Source: JAGOTP01 sp964359565 (GTDB lineage: Bacteria; Patescibacteriota; Patescibacteriia; 2-12-FULL-60-25). Taken from it: 10,293 nt of DNA. A program made the translations under genes and the position numbers. Each line of letters starts with the position of its first letter. Position 1 is the first letter of the stretch. The stretch is taken from the NCBI GenBank assembly GCA_964359565.1, contig CAYHTN010000045.1, positions 1 through 10,293 on the forward strand, in the 5' to 3' direction. This document shows, piece after piece, positions 1 through 6,559 of the stretch. The notes under the pieces are model-generated. The model saw only the letters and a program-made list of their open reading frames with translations, did no database searches and was not told the DNA's origin.

Positions 1-1
1 C

Positions 2-1804
2 GATGGAAAAATCGTTGCCGCGGCTCAGGAGGAGCGTTTTACCAGAAAAAAACAGGATAGCAATTTCCCGCATTATGCCACTCGTTTTGTGTTAGAAGAG
101 GCGGGCTGTGACATTGGCGATCTGACGGCGGTAGTGTTCTACGATAAGCCTTATATTAAGTTTGAACGTCTTCTTGAGACTTATCATGCATTTGCGCCAC
201 GCGGCCTCACGAGCTTCCTGTCAGCCATCCCTGTGTGGCTCAAAGATAAGCTGTTTATGCGGAAGCTCCTCTCTGATGCGCTTGCACGCGTGAGCGAAAA
301 GAAGACTCAAAAACGACCCCCCCTCCTTTTTTCTGAACATCATCTTTCGCATGCCGCAAGCGCATATTATCCTTCTCCATTTACTGATGCCGCTATTCTT
401 ACGATCGATGGCGTAGGAGAATGGACCACAACCGCAATCGGACATGGTAAAGGGAAGGAAATCACTCTGTTGAAAGAGCTTGCGTTTCCGCATTCGTTGG
501 GATTACTCTATTCCGCTTTTACCTATTTCTGTGGTTTTAAAGTGAATAGTGGAGAGTATAAGCTCATGGGTCTCGCCCCCTACGGACATCATGGCAGTGA
601 GAAGGTGGAAAAATGGAAGAAAGCGATTTACGATGAATTGATCGATGTCCGAGAAGATGGATCGCTGCTTTTGAACATGGATTATTTCCGCTTCGCGACG
701 GAGCTCACCATGTGCGACAACGCGAAATGGGAAGCGTTATTTGGAATTCCTCCCCGCACCTATGAGAAAGGGGAGCTGACCCAGGATTACATGGATCTTG
801 CTCTTGCGATCCAAGAGGTGACGGAAGATGTGGTTCTTCGCTTGGCACGAACTGCAAAAGCACTCACGGGTTCAAAAAATCTTTGTATGGCAGGCGGGGT
901 CGCCCTTAATTGCGTCGCAAATGGGGTCTTGGAGCGAGCGGGTATCTTTGAACAAATCTGGGTTCAGCCGGCGGCAGGGGACGCAGGTGGGGCGCTTGGG
1001 GCCGCCTATGTCGGATATCATACGGTGCAGGGCAAAGAGCGGGTTCTTGGTCCTGAAGTCGCGGATGCGATGCAGGGCTCGTATTTGGGCCCAGCGTTTT
1101 CTGACCTTGAGGTTGAACGCATGATTCGCAAAAATGATGCAGTCTTTACCAAGGTTTCTTCTCCGGAGGAGCTATCTACCCGTGCGGCAGATTTTCTTGC
1201 TTCTGGGAATGTCGTTGGTTGGTTCCAAGGCAGAATGGAGTACGGTCCACGCGCTCTTGGAAATCGGAGTATTTTGGGAGATGCGCGTGATCCAGAGATG
1301 CAAAAACGTTTAAACTTGAAGATTAAACAACGCGAAGGGTTTCGCCCATTCGCTCCATCTGTCCAGGAAGAATACGTTCAAGACTATTTTGAACGCACGA
1401 ATCTCTCACCGTATATGCTATTTGTTTCGCCGGTGCAGTCCGCCCGTCGTAAACCGCCGGTCGCGTCCAAGACGGGGCTCTATGACCGTCTGTATAGTCT
1501 TCGCTCCGACATTCAGGCGGTCACGCATATTGATTATTCTGCGCGCATTCAAACGGTTTCTCGGCACACGAATGAACGATATTGGTCGTTGATCGAAGCG
1601 TTTCGTCAGAAAACCGGTTACGCCCTGCTCGTAAATACGAGTTTTAACGTTCGCGGTGAACCTATCGTCTGTACCCCGGATGACGCCTATCGATGTTTCA
1701 TGAGCACGGATATGGATGTGCTCGTTGTAGGAGACTATCTCTTTGAAAAAAACAAACAGCTTCGCTCGCGTCAGGACTTTGAGCGCTCGTATGAAGCTGA
1801 TTAA
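2..1804 (+). CDS. Carbamoyltransferase, NodU/CmcH/TobZ family (5' partial)
   Basis: Transfers a carbamoyl group from carbamoyl phosphate, via carbamoyl-adenylate made with ATP, to a hydroxyl of a sugar or sugar-containing acceptor; cytoplasmic. The frame is open from base 2 and its first residues (DGKIVAAAQEERFTRKK) are the usual family N-terminus. The gene is therefore cut by the window edge, probably missing only about 20 residues, and a GTG at 89 is not the start. About 600 residues are visible. The Kae1-like N-terminal domain shows EHHLSHAASAYY (His cluster near 335-352), TIDGVGEW, NSGEYKLMGLAPYG, MAGGVALNCVANG and AAGDAGGALGAAY. The YrdC-like C-terminal domain shows GRMEYGPRALGNRSILGDAR (about 1231-1290), FRPFAPSV and NTSFNVRGEPIVCTPDDA. 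All blocks look intact. The last 14 bp overlap the next gene's ATG, which implies translational coupling. The family is certain; the acceptor cannot be told from sequence. Confidence 0.95.
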   Translation, partial: DGKIVAAAQEERFTRKKQDSNFPHYATRFVLEEAGCDIGDLTAVVFYDKPYIKFERLLETYHAFAPRGLTSFLSAIPVWLKDKLFMRKLLSDALARVSEKKTQKRPPLLFSEHHLSHAASAYYPSPFTDAAILTIDGVGEWTTTAIGHGKGKEITLLKELAFPHSLGLLYSAFTYFCGFKVNSGEYKLMGLAPYGHHGSEKVEKWKKAIYDELIDVREDGSLLLNMDYFRFATELTMCDNAKWEALFGIPPRTYEKGELTQDYMDLALAIQEVTEDVVLRLARTAKALTGSKNLCMAGGVALNCVANGVLERAGIFEQIWVQPAAGDAGGALGAAYVGYHTVQGKERVLGPEVADAMQGSYLGPAFSDLEVERMIRKNDAVFTKVSSPEELSTRAADFLASGNVVGWFQGRMEYGPRALGNRSILGDARDPEMQKRLNLKIKQREGFRPFAPSVQEEYVQDYFERTNLSPYMLFVSPVQSARRKPPVASKTGLYDRLYSLRSDIQAVTHIDYSARIQTVSRHTNERYWSLIEAFRQKTGYALLVNTSFNVRGEPIVCTPDDAYRCFMSTDMDVLVVGDYLFEKNKQLRSRQDFERSYEAD

Positions 1805-2999
1805 TCGCACCAATGTCATTAATATGCTCCTCGTTATGGGAGCGTTACTGGTCGTGATTGGGATACTCGAAGCAGGGTTACGATGGACGCCCTTTGAGGC
1901 ATTGATTGCGACGGTCGGCGTGCCACGTTACTACTACACCGCCGATCCAAAACTTGGTTACGATATCACGGCGAACGTATCAACCTCAACGATCTCTTTT
2001 GCAGACCAATCATTTCCAATCTGGTCAAATGCCTTAGGATGTTTTGATACCCCATATCAAGGCGAATCTTCCTCGATCTATCTTGCGGGCGATAGCTTCA
2101 CCTGGGGGTTCGCTCCTTTTGAAGAAAAATGGGGAACACGAGTCCAAGAGTTTTTAGGGACACGTACACTCAAGTGCGGCGTCGGAGGATTTGGGACCAT
2201 TCAGGAGCGTCTTAAGGCAGAGCGCGTCTTCGAGCGAGTGCCGACGCTTAAGCTCACTGTTCTGGCGTACTTTCGTGAGAATGATCCAACGGATGATTTT
2301 GCTTTTCCGAATAAGCTTGTGTACGACGGATATTTGGTTCGTAAACCCGAAGCGGATACGAAGCGCTCCTTCGAAGAGATGCAACCACGTTTAGCGGATG
2401 TCTATCAATATGGAAAACGATATTGCATGCAGACGAAGCCCGATCATCCCTCCCTGCAGCGACTAAAGTGCATTCTTACTCGTCATTCCATCACATACCA
2501 TCTTGTCAAAAATACGGTGAAACAATTTGTTTCAGAGCAAGAATTACGACAAGTGGGAGCTGTGAATGTCCCTGTGCCGTCGGTTTTTTCGATGTCCGCA
2601 GAGGACGAGCAACGGCATTTCGCGGAAACAGGAGCGTTTCGTGAGACTGTTCGAGCCAAGGGATCAGATTTTTTTGTCACCCTCGTTCCTACGAGGGAGG
2701 ACGTTCAGCTGCCTTTAGACGCACCAGATCCCTATCGGGCCTATAAGGCCTATTTAACGTCTCAGGATATTCCTTTTATTGATCTTCGTGAGATGTTTCA
2801 TCAGGTGGACCCCACGGCAACCTCTTTGTATTGGGAGCGCGATCCGCATTGGAATGTACGAGGCAATCGATTAGCAGGATTCCTTATCTCTGATGCGCTC
2901 TTAGAGCGTTCAGCGTGGATTCCTGAGCGAGATGAGAAACGAGCCGCTCTCCGTAAGAATCTCGCGAAGGAATTTCCGGTCCTAAGTGAGTTATTTTAA
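1791..2999 (+). CDS. Membrane-anchored SGNH-fold hydrolase/acyltransferase-like protein (SGNH-1)
   Basis: Probably acts outside the cytoplasm on the exported glycan, as an O-acyltransferase or esterase of the broad SGNH/AlgX-like group (inference). I chose ATG 1791 (402 aa) over an in-frame TTG at 1743: it begins MKLINRTNV, overlaps the upstream stop by 14 bp, and gives the same length as the paralog at 6560. One hydrophobic segment at residues 11-29 is a likely signal anchor. SGNH blocks: I, AGDSFTWG (Ser102); II, GVGGFG (130-135); III, REND (Asn164); V, RDPHWNVRGN (Asp351, His353). Block III has Arg-Glu instead of the usual Gly-x before Asn-Asp. It has exactly four cysteines (84, 129, 212, 227), matching those of SGNH-3. 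The stop overlaps the following methyltransferase start by one base (TAATG). The fold assignment is good; hydrolase versus transferase is undecided. Confidence 0.85.
   Translation: MKLINRTNVINMLLVMGALLVVIGILEAGLRWTPFEALIATVGVPRYYYTADPKLGYDITANVSTSTISFADQSFPIWSNALGCFDTPYQGESSSIYLAGDSFTWGFAPFEEKWGTRVQEFLGTRTLKCGVGGFGTIQERLKAERVFERVPTLKLTVLAYFRENDPTDDFAFPNKLVYDGYLVRKPEADTKRSFEEMQPRLADVYQYGKRYCMQTKPDHPSLQRLKCILTRHSITYHLVKNTVKQFVSEQELRQVGAVNVPVPSVFSMSAEDEQRHFAETGAFRETVRAKGSDFFVTLVPTREDVQLPLDAPDPYRAYKAYLTSQDIPFIDLREMFHQVDPTATSLYWERDPHWNVRGNRLAGFLISDALLERSAWIPERDEKRAALRKNLAKEFPVLSELF
2680..2697. repeat. Perfect 7-bp inverted repeat inside SGNH-1
   Basis: CCCTCGT at 2680-2686 and ACGAGGG at 2691-2697 are exact complements around a TCCT loop, so the mRNA could form a short stable hairpin. 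It lies within codons for the late part of the SGNH-1 domain (VPTRED). The T-run next to it is upstream on the plus strand and becomes an A-run on the minus strand, so it is not a terminator in either direction. It may be chance. Confidence 0.4.
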
Positions 3000-3652
3000 T
3001 GTTTATGTCTTTCGATGCCTCATTCCTCTATGCGCGTTTCCGTCGTTCATTGACGTTTGGACGGCTGTCTTTCTTTAAAGCGTATTTCAAAAAGATCCTA
3101 CCTCTCGCTTTGCCAAAAAACGAAGATGGAAAAATACTCATTCATCTTGGTTGCGGAGATCAGGATGATCCGCGTTATATCAATGTAGACGCACTCCCAT
3201 TTCGGCATGTGCATTATGTTCATCCGATCACGCGCTTGCCGATGTTCGAAGATGGGTGTGCAGATGTCATCTACGCTTCTCATGTGTTAGAACATATCGG
3301 TCACAAGCATGTGCGCGCAACTCTTCAAGAATGGTCACGTGTTTTAAAGCCAGGAGGAATACTACGAATTGCGGTGCCAGATTTTACAGCTTTGGTAGAA
3401 ATTTATCAGGCCCATGGCAACGATATGCGCGTGATTCAAAAGCCCCTCATGGGGGCTCAGGATTATCCCTACAACTACCATATGGGAATGTTTAATCGCA
3501 CATATCTCACTGAGCTTCTTGAAGGTGCGGGGTTCAAAGAAGTTTGTCTTTGGGACCCAGGACAGGCGTCTTACTACACCTTTCAAGACAGTGCCTTCGA
3601 ACAGGTGGCTGGAAAACCGATTAGTCTCAATCTTGAAGCGATAAAGAAATAG
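2999..3652 (+). CDS. Class I SAM-dependent methyltransferase (COG4627-like)
   Basis: A cytoplasmic enzyme of 217 aa expected to methylate a sugar or glycan intermediate, using S-adenosylmethionine. Rossmann methyltransferase motifs are clear: motif I IHLGCGDQDDPRYINVDA (48-65), the post-II block DVIYASHVLEHI (89-100), LKPGGILRIAVPDF (116-129), and a C-terminal PISLNLEAIKK ending that is common in predicted methyltransferases of this type. The first roughly 40 residues are basic and aromatic, with no predicted function. The ATG at 2999 is embedded in the upstream stop (TAATG), so it is co-translated with SGNH-1; an ATG at 3005 is an alternative start. It ends 7 bp from the convergent GT2-A gene. 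The methyltransferase class is firm; the O-, N- or C-methyl target is unknown. Confidence 0.88.
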   Translation: MFMSFDASFLYARFRRSLTFGRLSFFKAYFKKILPLALPKNEDGKILIHLGCGDQDDPRYINVDALPFRHVHYVHPITRLPMFEDGCADVIYASHVLEHIGHKHVRATLQEWSRVLKPGGILRIAVPDFTALVEIYQAHGNDMRVIQKPLMGAQDYPYNYHMGMFNRTYLTELLEGAGFKEVCLWDPGQASYYTFQDSAFEQVAGKPISLNLEAIKK

Positions 3653-3659
3653 ACCTGGT

Positions 3660-4577
3660 TTACCACGGAAAGATGGTGCGGAAGGGGTTGCGCTTGTAGC
3701 GGGTCAAAGTCGCTAATTCTCCTTCCATCTTATCGAATTTGATCGCGTGATGACAGAACTCTTTCAGAAAAGGAATCTTGACGTAGATAGGGTCTGGAAT
3801 ATTGCGAAGAGCGGGCTTTAACCAGCGGATGATTTGAAAAGCCTGGGCGTACCGTCTGGTTCGAGCAGGCATCTTTGTCCATAGAGCCGCTCGTGCTTGT
3901 TCGATCTCGTGAAGAAATTCACCGCGGTTCACGCTGCTAAAGGCTTTTGGGCTTTTGCGATAGGCGCCAAGTAAGGTGTTGAGATGATAAAGCTTCGCCT
4001 GCGGGAAGAATTGCGTGCTCCAGAGGCCAATATCGAACGCATGCGGAAAACCTTGCGGGATATTTGACCCAGCCTTTTCCCAAAGAGAACGTCGCCAAAA
4101 GGTTGATTCTTGTTGAATATTGCTGCTTGTTCCAGCCAGATGTTCGTAAAGATCTTTACGAACCGGAATGACATTGGTAATACAGCCGCTGCCATCAAGG
4201 GTAAGGCCAATGCCGGTCAACCAGTCGACATCAGAAAAAGTATTAAACACGCGTCCGACGGTGAAGAGGCTGTTGGGAAGCAAGATATTTTTTGAGTTGA
4301 GCCAACCAAGAATATCTCCGGTTGCTTTGCTGAAGCCATAGTTGATCGCTTCGACGGGAGTGTCTCGTTTCCCAGGTAGTTGTTCGATGTACGCGAGTTG
4401 ATCTCGATACCGCTGAATGATCTCAAAGCTTTTATCGGTTGAGCCATCATCGATAACAATATATTCCAAATTTGGGTATCCTTGCGATAGGACCGATTCG
4501 ATTGTTTCGGCAATACGATCTTCTCGATTGTAGCATTGCGTGACGATGGAGATTTTGGGATAGCTCTGATTGGACAT
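3660..4577 (-). CDS. Family 2 glycosyltransferase with altered metal-binding motif (GT2-A)
   Basis: A GT-A fold glycosyltransferase of 305 aa, related to WcaA-type GT2 enzymes that move a sugar from a nucleotide donor to a lipid-linked glycan at the inner face of the membrane. N-terminal nucleotide-binding signature: ISIVTQCYNRED (9-20), YPNLEYIVIDDGSTD (34-48, Asp43/Asp44). The expected SDD/ADD motif reads GWLNSKNILLP (91-101), with Lys96-Asn97 replacing the two aspartates. The preceding loop usually reads like DGGMYDAINKG or DrGQSDAINKG, but here it is RDTPVEAINYG. The later acceptor-side block IQQESTFWRRSLWEKAG (154-170) is intact, and the frame has no break. It is last in the minus-strand unit, 9 bp after the methyltransferase stop, with no clear Shine-Dalgarno sequence. 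Activity is uncertain; it could be inactive, metal-independent or a partner protein. Confidence 0.87.
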   Translation of the reverse strand: MSNQSYPKISIVTQCYNREDRIAETIESVLSQGYPNLEYIVIDDGSTDKSFEIIQRYRDQLAYIEQLPGKRDTPVEAINYGFSKATGDILGWLNSKNILLPNSLFTVGRVFNTFSDVDWLTGIGLTLDGSGCITNVIPVRKDLYEHLAGTSSNIQQESTFWRRSLWEKAGSNIPQGFPHAFDIGLWSTQFFPQAKLYHLNTLLGAYRKSPKAFSSVNRGEFLHEIEQARAALWTKMPARTRRYAQAFQIIRWLKPALRNIPDPIYVKIPFLKEFCHHAIKFDKMEGELATLTRYKRNPFRTIFPW

Positions 4578-4586
4578 ACTTGCGAT

Positions 4587-5369
4587 TTAGGAAGCGGATT
4601 TATTTTGTTGCCGTAATGCCCTCAGTTTATTTAGAAGGCTTTTACCCTTATGTAGTAAGGAGGGAGGGATTTTCCCGAGGAGTGGTACGATCGACTCCCA
4701 GCGTTCTCCGAAATACAGATATTTATAGGGATGGACGAGCGCAGGGGTGCTCGAAAACCCAGACCTTATTTCTTCAGCTAAGAGGGGATAATTTGAAAGC
4801 GCTATTTTTGAAACATATATAAACATGTTCTGCGCATAGAAGAAGGATACGCGCGTGTCCTCCCAAACACGTCGACGGATACAGTCGACTGGGACATATC
4901 CTTCTGCGGCAAAAAGCTTCGCCCAGTAGTCTGGCCACTGTTCATTTATATGATGGGCCCCGCCTTGAAGTGGAATGGCGGCAGAAAAAAAGACGACCGG
5001 AGCGATAGAGGTGAGGACGCGTACCAGATCAGCGGCGTACCGAGCGGGGACGTGCTCTGCCACTTCTAAGGACATTGCCAAATCCGCTTTGCTTTCAAAG
5101 GTGAATTGATGCTCGATGTCCGTTGGGATAAATCGCTCTCGCGGAATAACAAGGATTTTTTCGTCCACCCAACTCCCATCGATGCCGGTGACTTCTGCTA
5201 CGCCTTGTTCCTGAAATGCTTTCAGCCAGTTTCCCGTGCCGCAACCGATATCAACAACGGAGCGAGGGTTGTTTGTGAATTTGAGAACCAAAGGAACAAC
5301 GGCTCGAGCAGAGGCGAGCGAAGTATCTTTCATCTCTTCATAAAAGTAGTTATTGTATCCTGTTGCCAT
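4587..5369 (-). CDS. Class I SAM-dependent methyltransferase
   Basis: A cytoplasmic methyltransferase of 260 aa, likely acting on a sugar or glycan precursor. The SAM-binding motif SVVDIGCGTGNWLKAF is at 37-52, followed by the acidic strand end VTGIDGSWVD (60-69) and DLAMSLEVAEHVP (96-108). The block FSAAIPLQGGAHHINEQWPDYW and the later VWEDTRVSFFYAQNMFIYV are typical of a methyltransferase family found in polysaccharide loci. It appears fully intact, in contrast to its two operon neighbours. It starts 7 bp after the SGNH-2 stop and ends 9 bp before GT2-A, so the three are almost certainly one transcript. No strong ribosome site is visible. The substrate is unknown. Confidence 0.9.
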   Translation of the reverse strand: MATGYNNYFYEEMKDTSLASARAVVPLVLKFTNNPRSVVDIGCGTGNWLKAFQEQGVAEVTGIDGSWVDEKILVIPRERFIPTDIEHQFTFESKADLAMSLEVAEHVPARYAADLVRVLTSIAPVVFFSAAIPLQGGAHHINEQWPDYWAKLFAAEGYVPVDCIRRRVWEDTRVSFFYAQNMFIYVSKIALSNYPLLAEEIRSGFSSTPALVHPYKYLYFGERWESIVPLLGKIPPSLLHKGKSLLNKLRALRQQNKSAS

Positions 5370-5376
5370 AGAGGGG

Positions 5377-6471
5377 TTATCGTGAAGTGGAAGTAGAGGA
5401 GGAATAGAGAATGTTTCGGAATACGGGGTAGAGGAGTCGGGTCAATATCTGATGTCCTTTTTCGTTCAGGTGGCCACTACAACTCCAGTTGATGCATTCT
5501 TCAAGGTTAGGGCGCTCTGTTGCGATTGTATGATACGGGGTTAGCCCGGGAATGATGAGAGGGATGTTCTCTTTTAGTAGGAATGCTTCAAGACGACGAT
5601 TTTGTTCAACGTTGCGCCAATCGTCCAGAGCTCCTCCTGGGGGGACGGTGGCTGAAATGACCATGAATTTACCACCATCTGCGTGGACATGATCCCGTAA
5701 GCGCTTTATGAGATCGAACGTAAAGTCGTAATAGGCGGGATCTTGTTGAACGGCTCCCACGCCTTCTTGTCGTACCTTTTTTGTATAGTCATTGAATTCG
5801 TAAAGGCCGAGCTTGCTGAGAAGGATTAAGAAGTTCGTATTGTGCTGAAGCTTCACGAAGATGAATTTGGGTAGCTGCCATTTTAATAAGAAATTTTTCC
5901 AAAAGATGTTACGTGTTTTTGCTTCTTCATACTTTTCTGGATCAAACTGAATCTTGTTCAGATTATCACTATAGTCATTCTCGCTGAACATTAACGCGAC
6001 GTAATCGGGGTTATAGGGCGCAACGTGTTTCTTGTAGCGTTGATACTGTAAGAATGTCCCTGTTCCACCTACGCCATAATTCCAGATTCGCACAGGTTTT
6101 TCGGTCACTGGTCGTGAGGTATTCAGGGTCTGCTCTAAGAGAAAGGGGTAGGAATTGAAGTAGTCTACTTCAATCGAAGCCGTCGTTGAATCTCCAAGGA
6201 GAGCGATACGAAGTGTGTTCGTGCTTGTCTCTGGGAGTGATGTACCGACATAGCCGAGATCATTTGTAATCACCAGGACTTCTTTTTGAGCCTCGTCATG
6301 CCACAGATATTTACGGACGTTAGGCTCCATGATCGTCCCTACCGCCGAATCTGTCCGAAGAATTGGATAGACGGGTTTTGTTGCAATCTGGGCTACTCCT
6401 TCTAAGAGGATTAAGGTAAGAATGAGGCTTCCTAACACGAGTCCTCCATTAAGCAAGAGGTCTTTTTTCAT
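5377..6471 (-). CDS. Membrane-anchored SGNH-fold protein with non-canonical catalytic triad (SGNH-2)
   Basis: Length 364 aa, first gene of the minus-strand unit. A short basic start (MKKDLLL) followed by a hydrophobic stretch at 8-29 suggests a signal anchor, with the rest outside the cytoplasm. SGNH blocks: I, LLGDSTTAS (Ser95); II, NYGVGGTGT (Gly133-136); III, SENDYSDN (Asn165). Block V reads CSGHLNEKGH: the catalytic His334 is present, but Ser332 stands where SGNH enzymes carry Asp. The only two cysteines, 326 and 331 (C-x4-C), lie next to this loop and could form a disulfide. The C-terminus is Ser/Thr-rich. It belongs to a different SGNH subgroup from SGNH-1 and SGNH-3: shorter, with GDST rather than GDSF, and an NDxxDN block III. 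Possible roles are glycan acyl transfer or deacylation, or a non-catalytic binding protein. Confidence 0.83.
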   Translation of the reverse strand: MKKDLLLNGGLVLGSLILTLILLEGVAQIATKPVYPILRTDSAVGTIMEPNVRKYLWHDEAQKEVLVITNDLGYVGTSLPETSTNTLRIALLGDSTTASIEVDYFNSYPFLLEQTLNTSRPVTEKPVRIWNYGVGGTGTFLQYQRYKKHVAPYNPDYVALMFSENDYSDNLNKIQFDPEKYEEAKTRNIFWKNFLLKWQLPKFIFVKLQHNTNFLILLSKLGLYEFNDYTKKVRQEGVGAVQQDPAYYDFTFDLIKRLRDHVHADGGKFMVISATVPPGGALDDWRNVEQNRRLEAFLLKENIPLIIPGLTPYHTIATERPNLEECINWSCSGHLNEKGHQILTRLLYPVFRNILYSSSTSTSR

Positions 6472-6482
6472 TTTTTTGAATA

Positions 6483-6488
6483 ATTATC
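6483..6488 (-). promoter_or_regulatory. Candidate -10 element for the SGNH-2 unit
   Basis: Read on the minus strand the bases are GATAAT, one mismatch from TATAAT. The SGNH-2 ATG (6471) is only 11 bp further on, so a transcript from here would have a leader of a few bases or none, consistent with the missing Shine-Dalgarno sequence. No good -35 hexamer is seen at 16-18 bp, so this is tentative. Confidence 0.25.
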
Positions 6489-6492
6489 CACA
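6484..6492 (+). promoter_or_regulatory. Perfect match to the DnaA-box consensus
   Basis: TTATCCACA is the exact 9-mer bound by DnaA in many bacteria. It lies inside the divergent promoter gap, within the spacer of the plus-strand promoter candidate and across the minus-strand -10 candidate, so a bound protein could affect both units. It is a single site with no second box seen nearby; chance is a real possibility. Confidence 0.3.
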
Positions 6493-6559
6493 TCTGTTAG
6501 AATGAGCTAATTGTACAGGGGATACTCTTGGAAGGCCATGATTCTCCTATTTATATCCC

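Larger units (their letters stand above)
6476..6503 (+). promoter_or_regulatory. Candidate sigma70-type promoter for SGNH-3 and GT4
   Basis: TTGAAT (6476-6481) and TAGAAT (6498-6503) are spaced by 16 bp, with an extended -10 TG one base upstream (6495-6496). This predicts a start of transcription near 6510 and a leader of about 50 nt before the ATG at 6560. The match is by eye to the E. coli-type consensus; the host's own promoter rules are unknown. Confidence 0.45.
6472..6559. other. Divergent intergenic region between SGNH-2 and SGNH-3
   Basis: This is the only real non-coding gap in the window (88 bp). It separates divergent start codons and so must hold promoters for both units. It is AT-rich near the SGNH-2 start and contains the candidate promoter elements and the DnaA-box match listed separately. 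No convincing Shine-Dalgarno sequence precedes either start codon. Confidence 0.8.

Noticed and set aside
89..91. GTG at 89 as the carbamoyltransferase start
   Set aside because: The frame upstream to base 2 encodes conserved family sequence, so the gene simply runs off the window.
2736..2756. Near-direct repeat GGCCTAT...GGCCTAT in SGNH-1
   Set aside because: Two short copies encoding repeated Ala-Tyr in a coding region; no third copy and no other sign of a repeat family.
3654..3668. Small inverted repeat (CCTGG / CCACGG with a bulged C) at the convergent junction, as a terminator
   Set aside because: Only five pairs with a bulge and no adjacent T-run on either strand; too weak to call.
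4580..4822. 80-aa plus-strand open frame opposite the methyltransferase 3' end
   Set aside because: No recognisable domain, fully antisense to a clear gene; treated as a shadow, as were the other antisense and out-of-phase frames.
6528..6556. TTGGAA with TTATAT 17 bp later as a second plus-strand promoter
   Set aside because: The -10 match is poor and it lies 3 bp from the ATG, leaving no leader; the 6476-6503 candidate is better.
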